The position numbers were made by a program, and so were the translations under genes. From Limimaricola cinnabarinus (lineage in GTDB: Bacteria > Pseudomonadota > Alphaproteobacteria > Rhodobacterales > Rhodobacteraceae), in contig NZ_KZ304959.1 in assembly GCF_002723615.1 (NCBI RefSeq), forward strand, positions 1-64,000: 64,000 nucleotides of DNA, written 5' to 3'. Below are positions 39,612 through 49,800 of this stretch, piece after piece; the stretch's first letter is position 1; each line of letters starts with the position of its first letter. The notes under the pieces were generated by a model. That model was not told the origin of the DNA and did no database searches. It was given only the letters and a program-made list of their open reading frames with translations.

Positions 39612-40646
39612 ATGAGCTATACCCCTGCCGCCGACCGCTACGAGCGGATGGCCTATCGCCGCTGCGGCCGCTCCGGCCTCAGGCTGCCCGCCATCAGCCT
39701 CGGGCTGTGGCACAATTTCGGCGACGACACGCCGCACCAGACCAAGCGCGACATCTGCCGCACCGCCTTCGATCACGGCATCACACATTTCGATCTCGCC
39801 AATAATTACGGCCCCGAGCCGGGCGCGGCCGAGACCGCCTTCGGTGAGATCCTGCGCACCGATTTTGCGGGCTACCGCGATGAGCTGATCATCTCCTCCA
39901 AGGCGGGCTACGACATGTGGCCCGGCCCCTACGGCGAGATGGGCAGCCGCAAATACCTCATCGCGTCGTGCGACCAGTCGCTCAAGCGGATGGGGCTCGA
40001 CTATGTCGACATCTTCTATTCCCACCGCTTCGACCCCGACACCCCGCTCGAGGAGACGATGGGCGCGCTCGATCACATCGTGCGCTCGGGGCGGGCGCTC
40101 TATGTCGGCATCTCGTCCTACAATTCCGAGCGCACCCGCGAGGCGGCGGCGATCCTGAAGGATCTCGGCACGCCCTGCCTGATCCACCAGCCGAGCTACA
40201 ACATGCTCAACCGCTGGGTCGAACGCGACGGGCTCAAAGACACGCTGACCGAGCTCGGCATCGGCTCCATCGCCTTCACGCCGCTGGCGCAGGGCATGTT
40301 GACCAGGAAGTATCTCGGCGGCATTCCCGAGGACAGCCGCGCCGCGCAGGACAAGTCGCTCTTTCCCTCGATGCTCTCCGAGAAGGCGATCGGCAATATC
40401 CGCAAGCTCAACGAGATCGCCGAAGCGCGCGGCCAGACGCTGGCGCAGATGGCCATCGCCTGGGTGCTGCGGGGGGGCGGCATCACCACCGCGCTGATCG
40501 GTGCTTCGAAGCCCTCACAGGTCATCGATTGCGTCGGCGCGGTCGGCAATCTCGAGTTCACCGAGGAGGAGCTGAAGCAGATCGACGAGTATGCCGACGA
40601 GGAGCAGATCAACCTCTGGGCCAGCTCGGCCGAGATCGACGGCTGA
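39612..40646 (+). CDS. Aldo/keto reductase (YghZ / L-glyceraldehyde-3-phosphate reductase-like)
   Basis: A 344-residue NADPH-dependent aldo/keto reductase. The catalytic tetrad is Asp61 and Tyr66 (FDLANNYG), Lys97 (ISSKAGY), and His138 (FYSHRFD). The long form, RCGRSGLRLPAISLGLWHNF and HQPSYNMLNRW match YghZ (Gpr), which reduces L-glyceraldehyde-3-phosphate and methylglyoxal; KGG-like sequence (SSAEIDG end) is close to voltage-gated K+ channel beta subunits. Together with gloB in this window it may add to aldehyde detoxification. AAGAGGAG precedes the ATG. Confidence 0.9.
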   Translation: MSYTPAADRYERMAYRRCGRSGLRLPAISLGLWHNFGDDTPHQTKRDICRTAFDHGITHFDLANNYGPEPGAAETAFGEILRTDFAGYRDELIISSKAGYDMWPGPYGEMGSRKYLIASCDQSLKRMGLDYVDIFYSHRFDPDTPLEETMGALDHIVRSGRALYVGISSYNSERTREAAAILKDLGTPCLIHQPSYNMLNRWVERDGLKDTLTELGIGSIAFTPLAQGMLTRKYLGGIPEDSRAAQDKSLFPSMLSEKAIGNIRKLNEIAEARGQTLAQMAIAWVLRGGGITTALIGASKPSQVIDCVGAVGNLEFTEEELKQIDEYADEEQINLWASSAEIDG

Positions 40647-40754
40647 GCCGAGAGGGGCGGGGCGCGATGCCATGATCGCGCCCCGTCCATGACCTACTCG
40701 TGGCGCGCGGGTCGGGCAGGGTGGACGGAATCGCACCATCATCGGAGCCCCGCC

Positions 40755-41210
40755 ATGGACGATCTGCCGCTGATCCTTGCCGCGCCGCTGATGGCGGTGA
40801 TGATCTGGACCGACCTGCGCCACATGCGCATCCCCAACACGCTCGTCGCCGCCGTGGCGCTTCTGGGCCTCGGCTGCGCGCTGGCCGGGCTGATGCCCGA
40901 TCTCGCGCCCCGGCTGATCGCGGGCGGGGCGGTGTTCCTCGCCGGCCTCGCGCTCTTTGCCATGGGCGTGATGGGCGGCGGCGACGTGAAGATGCTCGCC
41001 GTTCTGGTGCCGCTGGTGCCGCCCGCCGCGCTGCCCGGCTTTGCCATGCTGCTTTCGGTCACCATGCTGGCGGGCGCGCTTCTCCTGATGGGGGTGCGCC
41101 GCGTCGCGGGCGGGCCGGACTCGCACTGGGAAAGCCTGCGCGCGCGCGGGCGCTACCCGCTCGGCCTGTCGATCGCCGCCGCGGCGATGATCCTGCCGCT
41201 GGGCATCTGA
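40755..41210 (+). CDS. Prepilin peptidase (A24 family, CpaA-like)
   Basis: A 151-residue, four- to six-helix membrane protease of the A24 type, without the N-terminal methylase domain, as in CpaA/TadV that process Flp pilins. The two catalytic aspartates are Asp20 (WTDLRHMRIPN) and Asp77 (MGGGDVKML). Start at 40755 gives family length. No other tad/cpa pilus gene is adjacent, so it may serve a pilus encoded elsewhere. Confidence 0.87.
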   Translation: MDDLPLILAAPLMAVMIWTDLRHMRIPNTLVAAVALLGLGCALAGLMPDLAPRLIAGGAVFLAGLALFAMGVMGGGDVKMLAVLVPLVPPAALPGFAMLLSVTMLAGALLLMGVRRVAGGPDSHWESLRARGRYPLGLSIAAAAMILPLGI

Positions 41211-41278
41211 ACGCCGTCTTTCCCCGGCCCGCGATCTGCGGCAGGAAGGGCATGATTGCCATTCCTGCCGGAGACGAC

Positions 41279-41857
41279 ATGCCCGCATCCAACCCCCAGG
41301 CGCTCGACTTCCTGCTCACGCGCCGCTCCCGCCCCGCCAAGACCCTGACCGCGCCCGCGCCCACGCGCGAGGAGCTGCGCCCGCTGCTCACCGCCGCGCT
41401 GCGCGTGCCCGATCACGGCAAGCTGGAGCCCTGGCGGCTCATCGTGCTGGAAAAGCCCGCGCTTGCGCGGCTTGCCGCGCTGGCGGGCGCGCGGGCCGAG
41501 GCGCTGGATCTCGATGCGGCCAAGCGCGCAAAGGCGGTGGCGCAGTTCGGCGATGCCGATCTCGCGGTCGCGGTGATCTCTGTGCCGAAGCCTTCGGAAA
41601 AGGTGCCGGAGATCGAGCAGCTTCATTCCGCCGCCTGCGTCTGCCTGTCCTTGCTCAATGCCGCGCTGGCCGCGGGCTGGGGCGCGAACTGGCTTTCGGG
41701 CTGGGCCAGCCATGACGCGGAATTCTGCCGCGAGGGGCTGGGGCTTCGGGAGGGCGAAAGCGTCGCGGGCTTCATCCATGTCGGCACCGAGACCAAGCCC
41801 GCGCCCGAGCGTCCCCGCCCGGACCTCGACGCCCTGACCGAGTGGCGCGACGCATGA
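41279..41857 (+). CDS. Nitroreductase family protein
   Basis: A 192-residue FMN-dependent nitroreductase-type protein. The FMN site is LTRRSRPAKTL near the N-terminus and CVCLSLLNAALAAGWGANWL in the middle; RVPDHGKLEPWRLIVL is the usual second region. Substrate unknown; a family of small homodimeric oxidoreductases. The ATG at 41279 was chosen over 41252 because GGAG lies five to six bases upstream. The next gene starts inside its stop codon (ATGA). Confidence 0.85.
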   Translation: MPASNPQALDFLLTRRSRPAKTLTAPAPTREELRPLLTAALRVPDHGKLEPWRLIVLEKPALARLAALAGARAEALDLDAAKRAKAVAQFGDADLAVAVISVPKPSEKVPEIEQLHSAACVCLSLLNAALAAGWGANWLSGWASHDAEFCREGLGLREGESVAGFIHVGTETKPAPERPRPDLDALTEWRDA

Positions 41858-42558
41858 TCCTGACGGATTTCGTCCGCGCGCTGGCGCAGATGGTCGATCC
41901 GCGCTTTCGCCGGGTGCTCTGGCTCGGCATCGGGCTGTCGGCGGGGCTTCTGGTGGCGCTTTATGCCGGGCTGCTGGCGCTGGTCGGGGCGTTCGCGCCC
42001 GAACATGTGACGCTGCCGCTCATCGGCGAGGTTGCATGGATCGACGACGCGCTGGGCTGGGGCTCGCTCGTGCTGATGCTGGGGCTGTCGGTGATCCTGA
42101 TGCTGCCCGTGGCCTCTATGATGAGCGGCTTCTTTCTCGAGGAGGTGGCGGATGCGGTCGAGGCGAAGCATTATCCCGGCCTGCCGCCCGCGCGCGCCAT
42201 CCCGATCGCGGACCAGGTCCGCGACACCTTCGCCTTTCTGGCGGTGCTGGTGCTGGTGAACATCGCGGCCTTCGCCGCGAGCCTCGCCTTTCCGCCCGCC
42301 GCGCCCTTCCTGTTCTACGGGGTGAATGGCTGGCTTCTGGGCCGCGAATATTTCCAGGTCGCGGCGATGCGGCGCGAGGGACGCGCGGGCGCGCGGGTGA
42401 TGCGCAAGCGTCATCCCTTGCGGATCTGGGGCGCGGGCTGCCTGATGGCGCTGCCGCTGACGGTGCCGGTGGTGAACCTGCTGGTGCCGGTGCTGGGCGC
42501 GGCGACCTTCACCCATCTCTACCACCGGCTGGCGCGGCGGCGGGCGGCTACTCGCTGA
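41854..42558 (+). CDS. EI24/CysZ-type integral membrane protein
   Basis: A 234-residue inner-membrane protein of the EI24 family, which includes the sulfate permease CysZ. Marks are MSGFFLEEVADAVEAKHYPG after the second helix and FLFYGVNGWLLGREYFQVAA, then AMRREGRAGARVMRKRH, a typical pattern. Four to five hydrophobic segments are visible. It is coupled to the nitroreductase gene by ATGA. Its last 11 bases overlap the convergent DUF1467 gene. Confidence 0.82.
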   Translation: MILTDFVRALAQMVDPRFRRVLWLGIGLSAGLLVALYAGLLALVGAFAPEHVTLPLIGEVAWIDDALGWGSLVLMLGLSVILMLPVASMMSGFFLEEVADAVEAKHYPGLPPARAIPIADQVRDTFAFLAVLVLVNIAAFAASLAFPPAAPFLFYGVNGWLLGREYFQVAAMRREGRAGARVMRKRHPLRIWGAGCLMALPLTVPVVNLLVPVLGAATFTHLYHRLARRRAATR

Positions 42559-42841
42559 CCAGCGGGCCGTTTGCCGGCGCCATGCGGCCGAACACGTCGA
42601 TGTCGCGCACCGTGACCCCGCCCCACAGGATGAAGGCCGAGAGCGCGGCCCAGATCGGCACGGCCCACAGGGTGGTGATCTTCACCTTGCGGCCAAGCCG
42701 GAAATCCGCCGGGGCGGAGGCATGGGTGCCGGGCACCGTCTCGCCCGCATCCCCCTGGGTGACGAGCCTGAGCGGCAGCACGACGAAGAACACCATGAAC
42801 CAGGTCACGGCAAAGAGCACGAGGGTGGCGGTGATGGTCAT
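42548..42841 (-). CDS. DUF1467 family membrane protein
   Basis: A 97-residue two-helix membrane protein. The DUF1467 pattern is clear: FAVTWFMVFFVVLPLRLVTQ then GDAGETVPGTHASAPADFRL and a second helix with AVPIWAALSAFILWG. Function unknown; the gene sits just after the methylmalonyl-CoA epimerase gene in most relatives, as here (11-base gap), so an operon is likely. Confidence 0.87.
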   Translation of the reverse strand: MTITATLVLFAVTWFMVFFVVLPLRLVTQGDAGETVPGTHASAPADFRLGRKVKITTLWAVPIWAALSAFILWGGVTVRDIDVFGRMAPANGPLVSE

Positions 42842-42852
42842 GTCGGGTCTCC

Positions 42853-43257
42853 TCAGACCTGTTCGATCTCGATCAGGCAGCCGTCGAAATCCTTGGGATG
42901 CAGAAACAGCACCGGCTTGCCATGCGCGCCGGTTCTGGGGCTGCCATCGCCCAGCACCCGCGCGCCTTCGGCCACCAGCCGGTCGCGCGCGGCGTGGATG
43001 TCCTCGACCTCGTAGCACAGGTGATGCATCCCGCCCGAGGGCGATTTGGCGAGGAAGCCCGCGACGGGCGAGGCTTCGCCCAAAGGCTCCATCAGCTCGA
43101 TCTTGCTGTTGGGCAGCTCCACGAAGACGACGCGGACCCCGTGATCGGGCAGATCCTGCGGCGCGCTGACCTGCGCGCCCAGAGGCCCCGCATAGCGCGC
43201 GGCGGCGGCATCGAGGTCGGGCACGACGATGGCGACGTGGTTGAGGCGGCCGATCAT
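42853..43257 (-). CDS. mce: Methylmalonyl-CoA epimerase
   Basis: A 134-residue vicinal-oxygen-chelate enzyme that interconverts (2S)- and (2R)-methylmalonyl-CoA in propionyl-CoA and ethylmalonyl-CoA metabolism. Metal ligands are His7 (RLNHVAIVV), His78 or His79 (GGMHHLCYEV) and Glu130 (CLIEIEQ). PNSKIELMEPLG and HPKDFDG are the usual signature parts. DUF1467 follows in the same direction. Confidence 0.92.
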   Translation of the reverse strand: MIGRLNHVAIVVPDLDAAAARYAGPLGAQVSAPQDLPDHGVRVVFVELPNSKIELMEPLGEASPVAGFLAKSPSGGMHHLCYEVEDIHAARDRLVAEGARVLGDGSPRTGAHGKPVLFLHPKDFDGCLIEIEQV

Positions 43258-43409
43258 GGCGGGTCTCCCTTTGGCTCAGGCGCGATATGGCCGCCCGGGA
43301 CGGCGGGCGCAACCGCGCGTATCGTCGCGGCTTAAGACGGGATTCACCAAGTCGGGTCAGGATGTATTGCGGGGCCGGCTTGGCCCCGCCGATCTCGCAG
43401 GAGGCCCCG

Positions 43410-44126
43410 ATGCCCATCAATGTCGCCTTTCCCGGCGCCCGTGCGCCCACCGTGGACCGCCCCCTGATGGGGCTGACCGTGCTGCTGGTCGAGGACAGCC
43501 GCTTCGCCTGCGAGGCGATGCGCCTTTTGTGCCTGCGTTCGGGCGCGCGAATCCGCCGGGCCGACAGCCTGCACAATGCGCGCCGCCACCTGCGGGTCTT
43601 CCGGCCCGACACGGTGATCGTCGATCTCGGCCTGCCCGACGGCTCGGGGATCGAGCTGATCGTCGAGCTGGCGCAGGCCACCCCGCGCATCGACATCCTG
43701 CTCGCCACCTCGGGCGATCCCGACGGGGCGCATCCGGCGATCACCGCCGGGGCGGATGGCTTCATCGCCAAGCCGATCGCCCGGCTCGACGAGTTCCAGG
43801 CCGCGCTGCTGGCGCATGTGCCGCCCGACCGCCAGCCCGGCGGGCCGCGCCTTCTGCCGCAGGAGGTGGTCGCCCCCGACCGCCTGGCCTTTCGCGACGA
43901 CCTGTCGCTTGCCGCGCAGCTCATGCGCAGCGCCTGGCCCGCGGAGCGCGAGATCGCCTATCTCGGGCAGTTTCTCGGCGGCGTGGCCCGCAGCGCGGGC
44001 GATGCGCCGCTGCGCGAGGCGGCCGAGGCGCTGGTCGCGGCGCGCGGCGACAAAAGCCTCGGCCCGGCGCTCGCGCGGCTTTCGGCGCTGGTGGAGGAGC
44101 GGCTGGCCGAGCCCGCGCCGCTCTAG
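43410..44126 (+). CDS. Single-domain response regulator with helical extension
   Basis: A 238-residue protein. Residues 20-130 form a receiver domain: acidic pair Glu28-Asp29 (LLVEDSRFAC), phospho-acceptor Asp72 (VDLGLPDGSG), Thr100 (LLATSGDPDG), and Lys121 (FIAKPIARLD). The last 90 residues are helical and could be a four-helix or HPt-like partner, but no active histidine motif is clear. AGGAGG precedes the start. No histidine kinase is next to it. It converges on the DUF1501 gene with a four-base overlap of stops (CTAG at 44123-44126). Confidence 0.83.
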   Translation: MPINVAFPGARAPTVDRPLMGLTVLLVEDSRFACEAMRLLCLRSGARIRRADSLHNARRHLRVFRPDTVIVDLGLPDGSGIELIVELAQATPRIDILLATSGDPDGAHPAITAGADGFIAKPIARLDEFQAALLAHVPPDRQPGGPRLLPQEVVAPDRLAFRDDLSLAAQLMRSAWPAEREIAYLGQFLGGVARSAGDAPLREAAEALVAARGDKSLGPALARLSALVEERLAEPAPL

Positions 44127-45334
44127 CCCAGGAGCCCCGGATCAGCACCGAGATCGAGCCCGGGGAACACCGCCTCCTCGATCACCGCGCGGTCGAGCCC
44201 GAATAGCCCGCGCATCACCCAGCCCGCATGGGCGCGCAGATCGCGAGTGGGCATGAGATCGCGCCGGTCGTAGAGCGCCGCCTCGGACAGGCCGGGCCAG
44301 TCGCCCAGCACCTGGCCCCCGCGCAGCGCCCCGCCGGCATAGAGCATCGCGCCGCCGGTGCCGTGATCGGTCCCCTGGGTGCCGTTTTCGCGCGCGGTGC
44401 GGCCGAACTCGGTCATGCACAGCACGGCCGTCTTGTCCCAGGCGGGGCCGAGCCCGTCGCGCAGCGTCAGCAGCGTATCGGCCAGCCGCTCCAGCGCGCG
44501 GTCGAGATTGGCCGATTGCCGCTCATGCGTGTCCCAGCCATTGATCGAAAAGCTGGCGATGCGGCTGTCGCCGCGCAGGCGGGAGGCCGCGAAGCGGGCC
44601 AGACGCACGTGATCGCCCTTGAGCGCCTCGCCCATCATCGGGTCCGGGGCCGCATCGCCCGCCATATCCTCGGCCTCCTGCTCCTCGGCGGCGAGCGAAT
44701 CGACGATGTCCATGGCCTGCATCATGGCATCGCGAAACAGCGGGTCATCGTGGTTGACCAGTTCGAGCAGCCGCCGCCCCTGCGGCGTCAGCCGCAGCTG
44801 GGCCTCGGGCGCCCAGCGCGCCGCGGCGGCGCGGCCCGACAGGATCAGCATTTCCTCGCGGCCGATCGCATAGGCGGTTTCGGCCGCAAGCCCCGGCACC
44901 GTCTGCAGCATGCGATTGAGCCAGCCCTCGCGGCCCGCCGTTCCGGGCGTGCCCGCTTCGAGCATGTCCTGCCCGTCGAAATGGCTGCGCTTGTCGCGGT
45001 AGGGGGTGGAGACGGCCTGCACCGCGCCGAATTCGCCGCTGGCCCAGAGCGGTGCCAGCCGGTCGAGCGCCGGGTGCAGCCCGAAGAAGCCCGCATCGAT
45101 GACGCCCGCCTCCGCCTTGCCCGCCAGCGTCGGGCGCAGGGCGCGCCAATCGGGGTCGCCTTGGGGGCGCACCACGTCGAGCCCGTCCATCGCGCCGCGC
45201 AGCACGATCACCACCAGCCGGTTCTCCCAAGGGGCGCTGGCGAAGGCCATGGGCGTCAGCAGCGGGCTCGCGGCGGCCGAGCAGCCCAGCGCCAATCCGC
45301 CGCGCAGCAGGCCGCGCCTGTCGATCCGGGTCAT
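44123..45334 (-). CDS. DUF1501 family exported protein
   Basis: A 403-residue protein with a twin-arginine signal (RIDRRGLLRGGLALG near residues 3-17), so exported folded to the periplasm. The body has the sulfatase/alkaline-phosphatase-like pattern of DUF1501 (VVIVLRGAMDGLDVVRP, STPYRDKRSHFDGQDMLE, MTEFGRTARENGTQGTDHGT). Proteins of this type are almost always paired with DUF1800; function unknown. Start at 45334, four bases after the DUF1800 stop, shows the pair is one operon. Confidence 0.85.
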   Translation of the reverse strand: MTRIDRRGLLRGGLALGCSAAASPLLTPMAFASAPWENRLVVIVLRGAMDGLDVVRPQGDPDWRALRPTLAGKAEAGVIDAGFFGLHPALDRLAPLWASGEFGAVQAVSTPYRDKRSHFDGQDMLEAGTPGTAGREGWLNRMLQTVPGLAAETAYAIGREEMLILSGRAAAARWAPEAQLRLTPQGRRLLELVNHDDPLFRDAMMQAMDIVDSLAAEEQEAEDMAGDAAPDPMMGEALKGDHVRLARFAASRLRGDSRIASFSINGWDTHERQSANLDRALERLADTLLTLRDGLGPAWDKTAVLCMTEFGRTARENGTQGTDHGTGGAMLYAGGALRGGQVLGDWPGLSEAALYDRRDLMPTRDLRAHAGWVMRGLFGLDRAVIEEAVFPGLDLGADPGLLG

Positions 45335-45338
45335 GCGG

Positions 45339-46715
45339 TCATCTCCTCTGGAAGGCGGGGCTGGCGAGCACCACGCCGATCGCCTCGCCGCGGCTTTCGG
45401 CGGCGCGCGCGGCAAAGGCCACGGCGTCGGGCAGCTCCGGCCCGACCGCCGCGCCGGCAAAGGCGCGCGGGTCGGGCAGGGCGTCGAGCAGGCGGCCCGG
45501 CATGGTCATGGCCCAGTCGATCCGCGCGGCCATGTTGGGCGGGCTGATCCAGGCCTCGGCCTGTTCGGGCCAGCCATCGGGGCCGAGCGGACGCTCCCAG
45601 TCCTGGCCCATCGCCGCGAGCGGCCGCTGGAACAGCCGGCGCGGGCCGGGTCGGCCTGTGTCGAGAATCCGGCGGGGCGGCACCGAGAGCGCGCGCAGGC
45701 TCGACTGCACGAAATCGAAGGGCGGCTTGACCTTGCGGGCCTGCCTGTCCCACGAGGCGGGGTGTTCGAGCATCGTCGCGGTGACGGCGAAAAGATCGCC
45801 GCCGCTGTCGCGCCAGGCGGTCTCGAGCGTCGCCACGAGGTCGGGATCGGGCGTGTCGGCCACGAAATGGACCGCGATCTTCCGCGCCATGTGCCGCGCC
45901 GTCGCCGGGTGGCGGGCGAGCATGCGCAGCGCCTCGCGGATGGTCTCGAATTCGGCGCGGGCGGAAAAGGCGGTGCCGAGCACGGTTTCCGCACCCGGTT
46001 CGGCCCGCCGGGGCCGGTATTCCATGCCGCGCTCGACATTCCAGCCCAGCCCGGTGAGCAGCTCTGCCAGCTCGCGCACATCCTGCTGGCCGTAGGGCCC
46101 GTCGACCCCGACCGTGTGCAGTTCCAGAAGCTCGCGCGCGAGGTTCTCGTTGAGACCGCCGCCGCGCCGGGCGGCGGGGCTGTTGGGGCCGAGCGAGCGC
46201 TCCTGATCGAGATAGGCGAGCATGACCGGATGGGTGACGACGGCGATCAGCATCTCCTCGAACCGCGCCGCGACACGCGGCCGGATCGTCTCTTCCACGA
46301 AGGGCGTCACCAGATGCAGCCAGCGCAGCCCGTCGGCCCGGACGGTGAAATGATCGGCCCAGAACCGGACCAGCCGTTCGCGCAGCCCCCCTTCGGGGGC
46401 GGCGACGCCGCGCGCGAGGCTGGTGGTGAAATTGCGCAGCTTCAGCGCCCGCGCCTCGGCGCGCAGCGCGTCATAGGCCTCGCGCGCGGGCTTTTCCTGC
46501 GCGGTGCCGCGCGCCTCGCGCCACCGGCTCGCCGCGGCCTGCCATTCGGCCAGGGAAGGGCGCGTCTCGCCATAGGGGGTGATCGGCAGCTGCCGGGCGA
46601 TCTCGTCGCGTCCGCCCAGCGGGCGCAGCATCGCCGAGATGCTCTCGGGCGGTGCGAGAAGCGGCGACAGCCCGGTGCCGAAGCGGATCGCCGCGCGGTG
46701 GGGATCGAATGGCAA
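45339..46715 (-). CDS. DUF1800 family protein
   Basis: A 458-residue protein. Typical parts are RFWADHFTVRADGLRW, GGGLNENLARELLELHTVGV and KPPFDFVQSSLRALSV, and the long helical domain of DUF1800. No signal peptide is obvious. The family is of unknown function and pairs with DUF1501. It begins 87 bases after the tamB stop on the same strand, so tamA-tamB-DUF1800-DUF1501 might be one transcript. Confidence 0.85.
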   Translation of the reverse strand: MPFDPHRAAIRFGTGLSPLLAPPESISAMLRPLGGRDEIARQLPITPYGETRPSLAEWQAAASRWREARGTAQEKPAREAYDALRAEARALKLRNFTTSLARGVAAPEGGLRERLVRFWADHFTVRADGLRWLHLVTPFVEETIRPRVAARFEEMLIAVVTHPVMLAYLDQERSLGPNSPAARRGGGLNENLARELLELHTVGVDGPYGQQDVRELAELLTGLGWNVERGMEYRPRRAEPGAETVLGTAFSARAEFETIREALRMLARHPATARHMARKIAVHFVADTPDPDLVATLETAWRDSGGDLFAVTATMLEHPASWDRQARKVKPPFDFVQSSLRALSVPPRRILDTGRPGPRRLFQRPLAAMGQDWERPLGPDGWPEQAEAWISPPNMAARIDWAMTMPGRLLDALPDPRAFAGAAVGPELPDAVAFAARAAESRGEAIGVVLASPAFQRR

Positions 46716-46802
46716 GGCGAATCCTCCCTGGCTGCTTCGACCATATAGGCACGGGCAGGGGCCGCCGGGAGCCCCGCCGCGCAGACGCGGCGGGAAACCG
46801 CC

Positions 46803-49800
46803 TCAGTAGTCGCGCTCGAAGAAGATCCCGAGGCTGGTCTCGCCTTCGCTGGTGGTGCGGCCCTGCGCGGTGATGTCGTCGGTCAGGTCGAGATTGAGGT
46901 TGATCGAGCTCTGGTCGGTCCCGACCGTGACGTCGGTATAGACGTTCTCGGACAGGTATTTGCCCGCCCGGACGGCGGGGCTGCCGGTCTCGTCGGTGGT
47001 GATGTCGAGATCGTCGAGCCCGGTATCGGCGCGGAAATCGTCGATCAGCCCGCCGCCGCCCGTGCCTGCGAGGGTGCCCACCGCCGCGGCGAGCTGCACC
47101 GCCTGCAGCGGCGTGATCGAGGACAGGTCGCGCCCGAAGATGAGCTGGGCCAGCACCTCGTCCTGCGGCAGGTCGGGGGTCGATTCGAAGCGCACCTCGG
47201 GCTCGTTCGCCGGACCCTCGACGATGATGCGCACCACCGTGCCGGTCGCGGTCTCCGTGGTGGCGACGAGCCGGATGAAGGGGCGGAAATCGCCTTGCAG
47301 ATAGGCGCCGCCCTCGTCGAGCTGGAAGCGCTGCTGCAGGATGTCGAGCCGGCCGCGGATCAGCTCGAACTCGCCCACGGGGATCACCTGGTTGGTGGTG
47401 CCGCCGATCTCCAGCGTGCCGCCCAGCTCGGCGTCGAGCCCGCGGCCGCGGATGAAGATGCGCGCGGGCGCGCTGATCGTCAGGTCGAGCCCGTAGCCGG
47501 GGCCGGCGGGGCCCTGCGCCTCGGCGGCGGTCTCGCCGATGTCGAGCCCCGCGATGGTCAGCCCGGCGCGCGCCAGCGTGCGCTGCACATCGGCGGGCGG
47601 GTTGATATGGCGCACCTGCGGCAGCTCGCCCAGCGCGCCGATGCTCGACGAGGGCACCTGGATCTCGGTCGCGCCAAGCTCCACCAGCCCCGCGATCAGC
47701 GCGCCGCCGGTGAGCGGGCCGGTGACCGTCAGCCGGCCATCGGCGGTGGTCTCGTAAAGCTCGGGGTCGCGCAGCTCCAGATCGTCGAGCGTGATGACGA
47801 GATCGGCGTCGTAGCCGCCGCTGAGTGCGACGGGGCCGGAGATGCCGATCCGCCCGCCCTTTTCCAGCGCCGCCGTGAGCGACAGCTCGGCCCGCTCGCC
47901 CGAGAGGCTGACGGTGGTGTCGATGTCCTCGACCGTCAGCCCGACGGTCGGCACCGCGAGCTGGGCGTCGGCGGTCGTGATCGTGCCGCTGACCGAGGAG
48001 AGCGCGGGCGGGCCGTCGACCGACAGATCGAAGCGGGCGGTGCCGTCGAGCCGGCGCGGCGAGATCAGGTCGTTGACGAGACCGAGCTGCGCCTGTCCCG
48101 TCACGCCGAGATCGAGCGTGCCGTTCGACAGGTAGCGCCCCGAGACATCGGCGCTGGTGCCGCCCGGCCCGGTGGCGCTGATGTCGAGATCGAGATCACC
48201 GGCGGCGTTGCGCGCCGCGGTGCCGGTGGCGGTGACGGGGCCGGAGAAATCGGGCGTGAACAGGCCGATATCGTTGAGCCGCGCCGAGAAGTTGGCGCTC
48301 TGGTCGCTGCCGGTGCCTGTCGCGTCGGCCTGCACCGAGAAGGCGGGAAAGCGGATGTCGAGATCGCGCACCGCGATCTCGCCCGGGGCGTCGCGGCTCA
48401 GCCGCGCGTCGATCTCGCCCGTCCCGTCGAGCAGGCGCGAGGCGGCCTCGACGCCGATGTCGAGATTGGCGGCTTGGCCGTCGATGCTCAGATCGAAGGC
48501 CGAGAGATCGGGCATGAGGGTGCCCGCCGCGTCGAGATCGACGCTGCCGCCAAGGGGGCGGCCCGCCAGCTGCGAGAAGGGCGCGAGAGAGGCGATGTCG
48601 GCCGAGACGCGGGTGGTGATCTGGCGGCCCTGCGCCTCGGGGGCGACGCGCCCGGTGGCGGCGATGTCGGTGCCCTGCGCGTTGCCGGTCACCTCGAAAT
48701 CGATGCCGCCCTGCGCATCGCCCGAGGCGCTGGCCGAGACGGTGGCGGGGCCCGACAGGCCCGGCGCGAAGGGGGCGATCTCGGCCAGCCGGATGTCGAA
48801 ATCCCCGGTGGGCAGTCCATCGGTGAGGGTGGCGTCGCCGCTGGCGGTGATCTGCGGGTTCGAAAGGCTGAAGCGGGGCAGGGCGAAATCCTGCGGGCCC
48901 GAGCGGATCACTTCGGCATCGAGCACCGTCTGTCCCGCGAGCAGCGGATCGAGCTGGTCGATGCCGGTGGTCACGTCCGTGGCGGTGCCGTCCAGCGTCA
49001 CGTCGAAGCGCGACAGGTCGGCGCTGGCGGTGCCAAAGGCCGAAAGATCGACCGCGCCCGAGAGCGGGCGGCCCGCGAGGGTGCCGATCGGGGTCAGGTC
49101 ATCGATGTCGAGATCGAGGTCGAAATCGCCCGACCCGTTCTCGATCATGGCCGAGCCGGTGACGTTGAGCCCGTCGGAGGCCACGCGCAGGTTCTCGACC
49201 ATGAGATCCTCGGGGCCGGTGCGCACGGCATGGCCCGAGAGCGTCAGCGCGCCGCCGAACAGCGCGTCGGCGGCGTCCTCGCCGGTGGCGAGGTCGGTGG
49301 CGCGGCCATCGAGGGTCACGTCGAAGGTCGAGGCGTCGAGCGCCGCCATGCCCTCGGCCGAAAGCCGTGCCTGCCCCGCGAGCGGGCGGTCCACGGCCTC
49401 GCCCACGGCGGAGAGATCGCGCGCGTCGAGATCGAGGTCGAACTCGGCCTGACCCTCGATCACCTCGGCCCGGCCCGTCGCCGCGATGGCGGGGCCGTCG
49501 AGCCTCAGATCCTCGACCGAGAAGCTCTGCGGTCCGCTGCGGGTGGCCTGGCCCGACAGCTCGACCCGGCCCCTGAGCAGCGGATCGACCTGCGCGATGC
49601 CGGTGGAGAGATCGGTGGTGACGGCGTCGAGCGTGAGGTCGGCGCCGGAGCCGTCGGTCTCGGCGGTGCCGGCGGCATAGAGCCGGGCCGCGCCGGAGAT
49701 CGGACGGTCGAGCGCTTCGCCGAGCGGCGAGAGATCGGCGGCGTCGGCCTCGATGTCGAATGTGGCGGTGGTGCCGTCGAGCGCGGCCCGCCCCGAGGCG

